Of a stretch of 64,000 nt of DNA, positions 9,289-17,552 are shown piece after piece. Below the pieces are notes generated by a model, which saw only the letters and a list, made by a program, of their open reading frames with translations, was not told where the DNA came from and did no database searches. Positions within the stretch are counted from its first letter, which is position 1. Each line of letters opens with the position of its first letter. The stretch comes from Halothermothrix sp. (lineage in GTDB: Bacteria; Bacillota; Halanaerobiia; DY22613), in assembly GCA_016841825.1 (NCBI GenBank), contig JAENYK010000013.1, positions 70,739-134,738 on the forward strand, read 5' to 3'. A program made the position numbers and the translations under genes.

Positions 9289-10613
9289 TTCTCTTCAGGA
9301 TACATTATAGATACAGCATGGTTTTTATAATCAAAATGTTCTCGCAAACGTTGGTTTAAATCATCTAAAGTGATCTCTTTTAAGATATTCAACTCATGAA
9401 AGAGGTCGATATTTTTAAAGTAATAACTAACAAAGTTTTGTGCTGTTGATTTTAAGGAATCAAAGGTAACAATATAGTCCCCAATCATTCGCTTTCTTAC
9501 CCGCTCTAACTCTTCTTCAGTAATCTTACCTTCTTGTGAGATAATACCTTCATATAGAGCCTGATGAAGTTGATCAGGATCATTGGTATGTCCACCAAGA
9601 ACAGTCATCCCATGATCAATCTCCAGGGTCACAGAAACAGAAAAACTATCATCAATTAAACCGGACTCATACAGACTTTGATAAAGATTCGAACCCTTAC
9701 CAATCAAAATCTCCAGTAAAATTCCTGTAATCAGATCCTTTTTCAATAACTTATCCCCGTCTATACCTATCTCTTGTTCTTTAAAACCCAGATAATAAAT
9801 AGGATGTGATAAGGACATATTTCCTTCAACCCGCTGCTTATTAACAAATTTAGGTTCATTCGGATAAATTTTTTCAATAGGTAGCTGTTTTGCAAAACCT
9901 TTTTTGCTTTGATTTTCTTTAATCTGTTGTAACACTGTTTCTGGGTCCAGGTCTCCTTCGATGAAAAGCACCATATTACCTGGATGATAAAACTTCTTAT
10001 GACATGTTAGCAATAGATCCCGATTAATCTTATAGATACTATCAGCTGTTCCTGCAATATCAATCCGCACAGAGTGGTGAAAAAATAAAGCCTGCATCAG
10101 ATTTAAGTATGTAATCCAGTCTGGATCATCTTCATACATCCTGATCTCCTGCTCAATTATACCTTTTTCCTTCTCTACAGACTCCTCAGTTAAAGATAGA
10201 GATTGAACAAAGTTTAACAGTAATTCTAGACATTCTGGAAAATTTTCAATGGTATCAAAAAGATAGCTAGTCATAGTATATGTTGTAAAAGCATTGACAT
10301 TAGCCCCAAAGGAAGCAAATGCATCAAAAACATTTAATTCGCTATTTTCAAACATCTTATGCTCCAGAAAATGAGCAATTCCAACAGGTACAGTTACAAC
10401 CTCAGACTTACCCGGAGCTTTAAAGGTATTATTTATAGATCCATAGTTGGTTGAAAAAATTGCGTACTTTTGCTGAAATCCTTTCTTCGGTAAGATATAT
10501 ACAGGTAATCCATTCTCTAAACGAGTATAATAGAGAGTCTCCTGGATTATGGAATTATACTTCATCTGCATCGAAGAATTATTCTTCATATTCGGCATCG
10601 TCATCGAACTCAT
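9285..10613 (-). CDS. M16 zinc peptidase, catalytically competent partner (YmfH-like)
   Basis: 442 aa. The inverted zinc motif HFLEH (His81, Glu84, His85) is intact, with the downstream acidic helix EKEKGIIEQEIRMYEDDPDW supplying the third ligand, as in the pitrilysin/insulinase family. The second half (about 215-430) is the non-catalytic M16 repeat. In bacilli the equivalent gene is ymfH, next to an inactive partner ymfF. The start at 10613 overlaps the upstream gene by 35 bases but has GGGAGGAGACG just before it; several in-frame ATGs follow closely, so the true N-terminus could be up to 17 residues shorter. The ymfF/ymfH assignment rests on the pairing. Confidence 0.88.
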   Translation of the reverse strand: MSSMTMPNMKNNSSMQMKYNSIIQETLYYTRLENGLPVYILPKKGFQQKYAIFSTNYGSINNTFKAPGKSEVVTVPVGIAHFLEHKMFENSELNVFDAFASFGANVNAFTTYTMTSYLFDTIENFPECLELLLNFVQSLSLTEESVEKEKGIIEQEIRMYEDDPDWITYLNLMQALFFHHSVRIDIAGTADSIYKINRDLLLTCHKKFYHPGNMVLFIEGDLDPETVLQQIKENQSKKGFAKQLPIEKIYPNEPKFVNKQRVEGNMSLSHPIYYLGFKEQEIGIDGDKLLKKDLITGILLEILIGKGSNLYQSLYESGLIDDSFSVSVTLEIDHGMTVLGGHTNDPDQLHQALYEGIISQEGKITEEELERVRKRMIGDYIVTFDSLKSTAQNFVSYYFKNIDLFHELNILKEITLDDLNQRLREHFDYKNHAVSIMYPEEK

Positions 10614-11901
10614 CGTCTCCTCCCTCTTTACCCTTCAAAAAATAGATAGTATCTAACTCCAGGTGTCTGGCAACTTTTCGTACATCTTCCAAAGTGACAG
10701 ATTCTAACTCCTCGGCAAACTCATCGAGTATTGGTTCTAAACCATTGGATATCTCTACCATACAAGAGTCAATCAAAGAATCATTATCATCAGTGATATA
10801 ATTGAAATAGCGGCTATATGCTTTTTTAGTGAATTCTAATTCTTCTAAAGTAACCTCTCCCTGAATAATATCATCCAACTGTTTATCCACAATCGCCAAA
10901 ACTTGATCCAGTGCAGTCGACTCAATTCCACAATCCACCTGAATAATTCCCTTAGTTCCATCCAATCCACTATGAATATAATATGCCAGACTGGCCTTCT
11001 CCCGTACATTTTGAAATAGTTTAGAGTGGGGGAGACTACCAAAAATCCCATTAAAGACGATCATGGCTGGATATAATGGATTTCGTCGAGTTAATCTCGT
11101 CCGATATCCTATAGATAGTTTGCCCTGACGAATATTCTCTTCTTCGATAACCCTTTGCGGACTTACGTCCTCTTTATCTGCAACAACTGGTTCAAAAACA
11201 GCAGAACGAGGAGCAAAATCTTTAAAGGTCTCGCTAACTTTTTGCTTAACATTTGCAATATCCAGATCACCAGCTAACCAGATATGAATCGGGTTATTTT
11301 GTAAAAGAGTTTGATAATAGTCAAACAACTGCTGGTTTTCAACTTGTTCTAAATCTTCTAAACTCCCATATTTATAGATTCCATAAGGTTCTTCTGCACA
11401 CATCAATTGCTTGCATCGCTCATAAGCATAACGAGACTTGTCGTTCATCAAACTATTAATATCATCTTTTAGAATATTTTTCTCCTGTTCAAAATACTCC
11501 TGTTTAAAAATACCATCCTTAGTTAAAGGATTTGTTAACACATCCAGCAGAAATGCTAGACCTTCGTCTAACAGATTATCTCCTCCTGGCAGATAATGTT
11601 GATTAATTACCTCCAAAGTCAAAGTTAAAAACTGGCATTCTCCCCGTTTATCTACATCTGCAGAAAAATCAGCCCCATAAAGCCCTTCCAGATATCTCAT
11701 CATCTCCAGGGTAGTTGGTCTTTTGACAGTACCTCTAAATAAGATGTAAGAGATTAAAGCAACCATAGGAGCGGTCTCCTTTCGGAGCCGCTCCTGAATA
11801 AACACTTTCATCAAGGTTGTTTTAAACTTGGAAGTAGGCAATAGATGTAATTCAATACCTTCTTTAATGATGATTCGTTGATAGTCGATTGTCTTCCTCA
11901 T
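10579..11901 (-). CDS. M16-family protein lacking the zinc motif (YmfF-like)
   Basis: About 440 aa. The fold-level landmarks of M16 peptidases are present (LMNDKSRYAYERCKQLMCAEEPYG, IHIWLAGDLDIANVKQKV, VDCGIESTALDQVLAIV). Where the HxxEH motif should be, around residue 45, the sequence reads APMVALISYILFRGT, so no zinc site can form. This is the expected inactive half of a heterodimeric M16 peptidase. The ATG chosen (11901) lies 5 bases after GGGAGGAT; an adjacent ATG and an upstream TTG are also in frame. A very acidic tail (EGGDDEFDDDAEYEE) overlaps the next gene. Confidence 0.85.
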   Translation of the reverse strand: MRKTIDYQRIIIKEGIELHLLPTSKFKTTLMKVFIQERLRKETAPMVALISYILFRGTVKRPTTLEMMRYLEGLYGADFSADVDKRGECQFLTLTLEVINQHYLPGGDNLLDEGLAFLLDVLTNPLTKDGIFKQEYFEQEKNILKDDINSLMNDKSRYAYERCKQLMCAEEPYGIYKYGSLEDLEQVENQQLFDYYQTLLQNNPIHIWLAGDLDIANVKQKVSETFKDFAPRSAVFEPVVADKEDVSPQRVIEEENIRQGKLSIGYRTRLTRRNPLYPAMIVFNGIFGSLPHSKLFQNVREKASLAYYIHSGLDGTKGIIQVDCGIESTALDQVLAIVDKQLDDIIQGEVTLEELEFTKKAYSRYFNYITDDNDSLIDSCMVEISNGLEPILDEFAEELESVTLEDVRKVARHLELDTIYFLKGKEGGDDEFDDDAEYEE

Positions 11902-12007
11902 CATATCCTCCCAATTCAATAATCATTTCTTATTAACCATTTAGTTATCCTTAAAACATTTGACTAATTCAGCAAAACTGGTCTTTACTGAAATGTCAAA
12001 GTTTCAT

Positions 12008-14755
12008 TTATTCAGTCGTTTGTGAATTTAATTCATTTAGTCTTTCGATCAAATCACTTAATTCTGCATACAATTGACCAAAATTAGCCAAATCCCCAGA
12101 TTTTAATGCCTCATCCATCTGGATTTTAATTGTAGCAGTCCGCTCAATCAACGAGATCATATCCAGAGCATCTTCTTCAGTAAGCTCTCCCAATTCCTCA
12201 GGCACCGGAGCTTCCTCTTCTATTTCTGAAGCGACACCAAATATCTTCTCCAAAGCACCTCTCAGGGTTGGTTCCATTACAACATCATCCCCATAAGCCA
12301 CAATCACCCGCTTAAGTTCAGGAAGTTGTGTCTCCTGGGACTGAAGGAAGATTGGCTCAACATAGAGGATAGAATTCTTAATGGGTATAGTTAATAGATT
12401 ACCCCGAATTACACTGGATCCTTTCTGATCCCATAAAGTTAATTGTTGAGCGATTACAGAATCCTGATCAATTCTCGCTTCAATCATCATTGGACCATAA
12501 ATTGTCCGATCTCTAGGAAAACTATATTGAACTAACTGACCATATTCTTCACCATCAGATTTAGCAACCAACCAGGAAACCATATTGTTCTTACCGACTG
12601 GGGCAAACGGTTGAAAGATGATGAATTCCAAATCAGTTTCACCAGGCAATCTGGTAATCATATAATACGGCTGTACTGGAATAGTTTCCCCTCCATACTT
12701 CTCAGTGGGAATGTTCCATTGGTCTTCTTTATTGAAGAAAGTCACAGGATTCTTCATATGATAAGTTGCATATATTTGCGACTGTAGACTAAACAGATCT
12801 TCGGGATAGCGAATATGTTCCTTCAAATTCCCAGGCATACTGTCTAACGATTTAAACATATCTGGGAAAATCTTAGCATAGGTTTGAATCAGTGGATCTT
12901 GCGGATCACTAATATAATAATCCACATTACCGTTATAGGCATCAACCACTACTTTCACCGAATTACGAACATAGTTTCCCCAACCCCTAACAGGCTCTGA
13001 ATATGGGTAATCAAAACTGGTCGTATAGGCATCGATAATCCAATACAAATTACCGTTATCAACTACAATATATGGATCTTTATCATACTTTAAGAAAGGT
13101 GCAATTTTAGCAACTCTTGTCATAATGTCTCGATCAAACAGCAATCTACTATCTGCATTAACGTCAGTAGATAAGAGGAATTTCATTGTACCATATTTAA
13201 TAGCAAAAGCAACCTTTCGCCAAATGTTTTTAATTGGAATACCACCTGTTCCATTATAATAATATGGATCAGATTCAGAAAAGTCAAACTCCCCATTCTC
13301 ACTATTGACTATAACATAATTGCTTGTCTTCTCCCCAAAATAGATACGCGGTTCACTTACTTTTAAATCAATAGCGCTAACTGGTGGGATATTTTTAATA
13401 TATAGCTCTGGTAAACCTTCAGAAGTTACCACATTAACCGGGCTCATGACCACACCCATACCATGAGTAAATTTTAACACCTGATTAATCCAGTTTTGGG
13501 ATCTTACAGGCAGCCCTTGTTGATTCATCTCCCGGGGAGCTAACATAACTTGACGGTATACTCCGTCAATTACATAACGGTCGATGTCTACATGATCTAT
13601 ATCATAATATGGACGAATCTCCTGATTTTGAGCATAAGTCCGCTGTAGTGGGCGCCAATCCCAGAGGCGAATATTTTCCACAATATCATCAGCCACGGTT
13701 AAATCTTGAAGAGTCAGATCTGTAGTAGCCGGAAAATCCCTAACGTCAAGATTAGTCAATCCATACGCCTGCAGCGTATATTCTATATTATGTGCAATAT
13801 ACGGTTTCTCCATCTCAATCTCATTAGGTTCAACCCGATATTTCTGAATAATTCCGGGATAAATCCCACCCAGAACTATTGAGACCAATAACCAGAGAGC
13901 TATTCCAATATAGATCAGTTTCATCTTTCTGGTAAAGATATTGATCAATGTAAACAGAGCCAGAACACCAACAACAACCATCAATACTCGTAAAGCAAAC
14001 AATTGAACATTTACATCTGTATAACTGGCTCCAAAAACAACTCCTCTGGGAGAATAGAGAAGTTTATACATTTGCAATTGATAGCCAAAAGCCTTTAAAG
14101 CAAAGAAAACTACTGCTAAAGCTGACAGGTGCAATTTCTCTGATAGATCTAATCTATATCCTCCTTTACCAGTCCGCAAATTGATTAACAGATAGATCAA
14201 ACCGACAACAACGCCAGTCAAAACTACCAATCCTGTCAACAAAGAATAGGCTATTTCTAAAAATGGTAAATCAAATAAATAAAAACCAATATCCTTTGTA
14301 AAGATTGGATCAGTAATCCCAAAAGGAGTCTTGTGAATGTATTTCTGGACAATCTCCCACATCCCTGAACTGATACTGCTTGTGAAAATACCCAATACAA
14401 CACTGACGAGAAGATAAAGCAAGTTCAACTTTCCTTTAGTCAACCATCTAAAAGATTGGTTTTCAGCTTCTTGCTGGTCGACCACCCGCAAATTTGAACC
14501 AGCGAAACTGTGCAAAAAATTCAAAACCTTCTTACCAGTAAAAAGTAGGTTGACATAGACAAAGAGAGCAAAAAGCCCCACAATAGCTAATCTCACCCAA
14601 ATCTTTGTCATTAAAATTGTTACGAATACTTGTTGTAAGTTAAGGTTTAAGAACCATAACCAATCAGAGTACATGTTGATCCCTGCAACAAATAAACCGA
14701 CTAAAATAAAACCAATAATCACCAAAATTATTAATGTACGCTTTAAATAAGACAT
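12008..14755 (-). CDS. UPF0182 family integral membrane protein
   Basis: 915 aa. Seven hydrophobic segments fill the first 300 residues (for example LIILVIIGFILVGLFVAG and LIYIGIALWLLVSIVLGG). A large extracytoplasmic region of about 600 residues follows, with family-typical stretches such as KPYIAHNIEYTLQAYGL, YYDIDHVDIDRYVIDG, RYPEDLFSLQSQIYATYHM and a helical, acidic C-terminus (about 850-915). This matches COG1615/UPF0182, conserved in many bacteria and without an assigned function. The start follows GGAGGTTACAT. It stands alone with large spacers on the left of the VWA gene; no terminator is obvious after it. Confidence 0.9.
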   Translation of the reverse strand: MSYLKRTLIILVIIGFILVGLFVAGINMYSDWLWFLNLNLQQVFVTILMTKIWVRLAIVGLFALFVYVNLLFTGKKVLNFLHSFAGSNLRVVDQQEAENQSFRWLTKGKLNLLYLLVSVVLGIFTSSISSGMWEIVQKYIHKTPFGITDPIFTKDIGFYLFDLPFLEIAYSLLTGLVVLTGVVVGLIYLLINLRTGKGGYRLDLSEKLHLSALAVVFFALKAFGYQLQMYKLLYSPRGVVFGASYTDVNVQLFALRVLMVVVGVLALFTLINIFTRKMKLIYIGIALWLLVSIVLGGIYPGIIQKYRVEPNEIEMEKPYIAHNIEYTLQAYGLTNLDVRDFPATTDLTLQDLTVADDIVENIRLWDWRPLQRTYAQNQEIRPYYDIDHVDIDRYVIDGVYRQVMLAPREMNQQGLPVRSQNWINQVLKFTHGMGVVMSPVNVVTSEGLPELYIKNIPPVSAIDLKVSEPRIYFGEKTSNYVIVNSENGEFDFSESDPYYYNGTGGIPIKNIWRKVAFAIKYGTMKFLLSTDVNADSRLLFDRDIMTRVAKIAPFLKYDKDPYIVVDNGNLYWIIDAYTTSFDYPYSEPVRGWGNYVRNSVKVVVDAYNGNVDYYISDPQDPLIQTYAKIFPDMFKSLDSMPGNLKEHIRYPEDLFSLQSQIYATYHMKNPVTFFNKEDQWNIPTEKYGGETIPVQPYYMITRLPGETDLEFIIFQPFAPVGKNNMVSWLVAKSDGEEYGQLVQYSFPRDRTIYGPMMIEARIDQDSVIAQQLTLWDQKGSSVIRGNLLTIPIKNSILYVEPIFLQSQETQLPELKRVIVAYGDDVVMEPTLRGALEKIFGVASEIEEEAPVPEELGELTEEDALDMISLIERTATIKIQMDEALKSGDLANFGQLYAELSDLIERLNELNSQTTE

Positions 14756-15120
14756 ATGTAACCTCCTTTCCCAATTTACAAACCTAGTATTAACAATATC
14801 TTTACCAAATATAAGTCTGGGCTATTAGTAATTATTCAATATTTGGAGGCATTCTCCTTCCGCAACCTCAATGTTTTTTTAGGATTAGACCTGCAAATAG
14901 CTAATAATAGATTTAATAACATTTCAGAAACGAAGACTCCCAGCCTCTATAGGTAGGAGTATTAATAACGAAATAGGATTTATTACTTCATTAAAGATAC
15001 AAATTTTCTGCTAAAGTCCTTAAACGTAAAGGCATTAACAGCCTGCTTTTAATGTAGCTTTGATACTTTTATCTAAAAAATAAAAAGATTGGCGATAACT
15101 TCCACCAATCTTTCCTTTGT
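14756..15120. other. Gene-free spacer upstream of the UPF0182 gene
   Basis: No coding region seen. It contains the VWA-gene terminator at its right end and a modest hairpin (ACTCC/GGAGT with an inner CCT/AGG stem, 14936-14960). It must also contain the promoter of the UPF0182 gene, which I could not pick out with confidence. Confidence 0.5.
15075..15113 (-). terminator. Intrinsic terminator of the VWA gene
   Basis: Minus-strand stem AAAGATTGG/CCAATCTTT (15113-15105 with 15092-15084) continuing into TTTTATTTTTT, 8 bases after the stop codon. Confidence 0.88.
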
Positions 15121-15813
15121 TTATGGCAATGTCATTGTTGGTACAACCAAATCCCTCTCGTTAAAGTTGAAAAAATGCCCTCCTCCTGTCTCCGCAATCT
15201 CCTGCAATCTGGTCTCACCAGTACCACCAGAACTATGCACATGGATTACATGAGTAATGATACCTTCGGCTTTCAATTCTCTGACTTTTGCTACAGGATC
15301 AATCTGACCATTGTCAATACCATCGCTGATCAACAAAATATATTTCCTTCCCTGCACGGTCTGTAAATCTTTTCCTGCTTGCTCGATGGCATATCCAATA
15401 GGTGACTTACCACTGGGTCTTAACTGCTGAATAATCTCTTGTATCTGCTCTCGATTATTTACTCCCAGTGGAACTTCCAGGCGACTTTCTCCCGAACCTC
15501 CAAAAGTTCGTAAACCCAATCTAACATTATCTGGTAGATCTTTTAGTAAAACATTCATAACACCACGTGAATTGATGATTTTATTCACTCCCTGGATTTG
15601 CCCCCACATGCTTCCGGATACATCAATAATCGCTTCTACATAAATCTCAGGTTGTGAATATTCCTGTGTAAGATATATTTCTTCCTGGATCACACTTTTT
15701 TCTGGCTGGGACGAGAATATCTCCTGAAACATCGGTGACTGGAATAAACCTTTGCATAAAGCTAGCAAAAATAGTAAAAGGAACAGGAGTGATAAATTCT
15801 TTCGGTTGAACAT
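15121..15813 (-). CDS. Membrane-anchored or secreted von Willebrand factor A domain protein
   Basis: 230 aa from the ATG at 15813, which has AAGGAGGGTCTATT in front; a longer in-frame form would add 26 residues without a ribosome binding site. Residues about 8-24 form a hydrophobic anchor or signal (SLLFLLLFLLALCKGLF). The VWA domain begins near residue 58 with the metal-binding MIDAS motif DVSGS (Asp64, Ser66, Ser68) and continues to a second acidic loop, LLISDGIDNGQ. VWA domains bind ligands through a divalent metal; in single-domain bacterial proteins the partner is usually unknown. It is transcribed separately, between two terminators. Confidence 0.85.
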   Translation of the reverse strand: MFNRKNLSLLFLLLFLLALCKGLFQSPMFQEIFSSQPEKSVIQEEIYLTQEYSQPEIYVEAIIDVSGSMWGQIQGVNKIINSRGVMNVLLKDLPDNVRLGLRTFGGSGESRLEVPLGVNNREQIQEIIQQLRPSGKSPIGYAIEQAGKDLQTVQGRKYILLISDGIDNGQIDPVAKVRELKAEGIITHVIHVHSSGGTGETRLQEIAETGGGHFFNFNERDLVVPTMTLP

Positions 15814-15856
15814 AATAGACCCTCCTTTCCTTACTAGTATAATGTTTATGATAACA

Positions 15857-15894
15857 AGAAAAAAAGTATGACTCCTCACAAAAGGAGTCATACT
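15857..15894 (-). terminator. Intrinsic terminator closing the cobalamin-mutase operon
   Basis: Perfect 12-bp minus-strand stem AGTATGACTCCT/AGGAGTCATACT with a 6-base loop, then TTTTTTTCTT. It lies 21 bases after the stop of the 70-aa gene and marks the 3' end of the seven-gene operon. Confidence 0.93.
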
Positions 15895-15915
15895 CTCAGT
15901 CGTCAGATTTAGTTG

Positions 15916-16128
15916 TTAATCAACTATGAAGGTTCCTGCAGTTGTACCTTCATTATATTGACGCTTCATGTTTTTCGCCTCTTCTAAACTTACATTAAGC
16001 TCATTAGCAATCTCTTGATCGGACATTGTATCCATCTGGCTGACAAAAGATGCAACATCTTTACCTTGCATAGCCAATCTGGTCTGCAAATTATTGTCAA
16101 TGTTATATGGCATTTTGTTATCAGTCAT
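15916..16128 (-). CDS. Small protein with helix-turn-helix-like segment, last gene of the mutase operon
   Basis: 70 aa. The segment MSDQEIANELNVSLEEAKNMK (about 35-55) has the spacing and composition of a helix-turn-helix as in small DNA-binding proteins. The N-terminal third is polar (MTDNKMPYNIDNNLQTRLAMQGKDV), and the end is hydrophobic with no charge cluster. AAGGAGATGAAATAA precedes the ATG. It starts 24 bases after the FAD oxidoreductase gene and is followed by a strong terminator, so it belongs to the operon. I do not recognise the family; a regulatory role for the operon is an inference from the helix pattern only. Confidence 0.7.
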   Translation of the reverse strand: MTDNKMPYNIDNNLQTRLAMQGKDVASFVSQMDTMSDQEIANELNVSLEEAKNMKRQYNEGTTAGTFIVD

Positions 16129-16152
16129 TTATTTCATCTCCTTATAGTATAT

Positions 16153-17445
16153 TTAAGCCTTAACTCCCACAGGCTTAGCAAAAACATCTATCAAACCCGC
16201 ATCTTCAACTCGTTTTCTTACCACCCCCAGGTCTGTAGTGTACAAGTTTTTCTCCTTCATCCGTTCAAAATAAACAGATCCAGAGAAAGTGTACTTTTTA
16301 GTACGACCTACTTCATTTTTCATCTGAGTATTAACATAGGCGATAGCATCACCGATAGCTATCGTCTCAGGAATCTCCAACAATTCCGCACCCTGTGCGT
16401 ATCTAACCGCATTGTGACCTGCCAGAGTACCAGTAACACATGCTTCTGTATGACCGACCAAAAGCCCTGCCTTTTCACCACCGCAGAACACATTATCCAA
16501 ACCGTCAACTTTCAAATGATTATCCCGGGGAGCCATCCCCATATAGCGCATTGAGTTACCAATACCACCTGCATAAGGGTCTTCATAGCGTGCATTTTCA
16601 AAACCTGGAACTCTTCTGAGCTTTTCTAATGGCATAAAAGGAGCCATTAACTTGGCATGACCTGTATCCAGAAGAATAATATTCTCAGCGAATTCTTTTA
16701 ATGCATACTGTTGACATGCTTTAACTCCCAGTTTGCCTTCATCAACTAACTCTTTAGGCACAGGAACCACTACTACCCCTTTGGTGTTCAACTCATTGAT
16801 AATATCTTCTCTAATTGAATCTTTGTGGAGTTTACAGGAACCACTCATTGCTCCCACCGATCCATCACCCTTTTTGCCGATGATCTCTTTAATTCCTGCT
16901 TTTTCCACAATACTCATTCTGGGTCCAAAAGTAGGGCAGCGATAAATACACATTACGCATCCATTTCCATATTTGCCACATTTATTCATCGGGCCTGCAG
17001 TACCACTACAATCTACAAATACATCAGCTTCTTCACCTGTGTGTTCTCTAGTGGTAACTGCTGCTACCTTACTACCATCTAATTTAATATTGGTCATCCG
17101 GTTAGTCAGACGAACATCTATTCCCATTTCCAGCACATGCCTTTTAATGGCAGGTTCAATTAGAGCCACATCATAAAGAGATGCATGCTTATGACCCGGA
17201 AATTCTATCTCTTTATGCCTGCTGACACTATCAGTAATCTGAAACAGATCCCCACCACCCATGGCAATCGCTTCTTCAGCAGCAGTCCAGCGGCCATTAT
17301 TACGCATTATCCCACCGACAAGACCAGTTCCCAATAACATATCTGCCCGCTCAAACAGAATAACTTTCTCTGCTCCTGCCTTCTTAGCTGCCACAGCAGC
17401 TGCACATCCTGCCCAACCACCACCAACAATTACTACTTTGGGCAT
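16153..17445 (-). CDS. FAD-dependent oxidoreductase with central cysteine cluster
   Basis: 430 aa from MPKVVIVGGG; this ATG has GGAGGG about 10 bases upstream, whereas an in-frame start 33 bases earlier does not. Residues 2-30 form a Rossmann dinucleotide-binding motif (VVIVGGGWAGCAAAVAAKKAG, then ILFERAD), as in GidA/succinate-dehydrogenase-like flavoproteins. The C-terminal part has the FAD-closing pattern DGLDNVFCGGEKAGLLVGHTEACVTGTLAG. Near residues 156-170 four cysteines are clustered (C-x6-C-x2-C-x3-C, in NKCGKYGNGCVMCIYRC), suggesting a metal or Fe-S site or a redox disulfide. It lies in the operon after the PLP enzyme. The substrate is unknown; oxidation of an amino-acid-derived intermediate is an inference from the neighbours. 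Confidence 0.82.
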   Translation of the reverse strand: MPKVVIVGGGWAGCAAAVAAKKAGAEKVILFERADMLLGTGLVGGIMRNNGRWTAAEEAIAMGGGDLFQITDSVSRHKEIEFPGHKHASLYDVALIEPAIKRHVLEMGIDVRLTNRMTNIKLDGSKVAAVTTREHTGEEADVFVDCSGTAGPMNKCGKYGNGCVMCIYRCPTFGPRMSIVEKAGIKEIIGKKGDGSVGAMSGSCKLHKDSIREDIINELNTKGVVVVPVPKELVDEGKLGVKACQQYALKEFAENIILLDTGHAKLMAPFMPLEKLRRVPGFENARYEDPYAGGIGNSMRYMGMAPRDNHLKVDGLDNVFCGGEKAGLLVGHTEACVTGTLAGHNAVRYAQGAELLEIPETIAIGDAIAYVNTQMKNEVGRTKKYTFSGSVYFERMKEKNLYTTDLGVVRKRVEDAGLIDVFAKPVGVKA

Positions 17446-17469
17446 ATATCTGTATCCCTCCTTTTTTTG

Positions 17470-17549
17470 CCACGTCAATGCTACAACGTGGTTGGTTTGC
17501 AGCGGGTTTACAAGGATACGGAGACCTATATGTAAGGGCTCCGTATTCC
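17470..17549 (-). other. Two hairpins in the spacer between the PLP-enzyme and FAD-oxidoreductase genes
   Basis: The 107-base spacer is the longest inside this operon. The first hairpin (17514-17549) pairs GATACGGAG with CTCCGTATT just after the PLP-enzyme stop and has no T run. The second (17470-17491) pairs CCACGT with ACGTGG just ahead of the ribosome binding site of the oxidoreductase. They could act as an mRNA-processing or stabilising element, or as a translational control; no function is established. Confidence 0.55.
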
Positions 17550-17552
17550 TAT

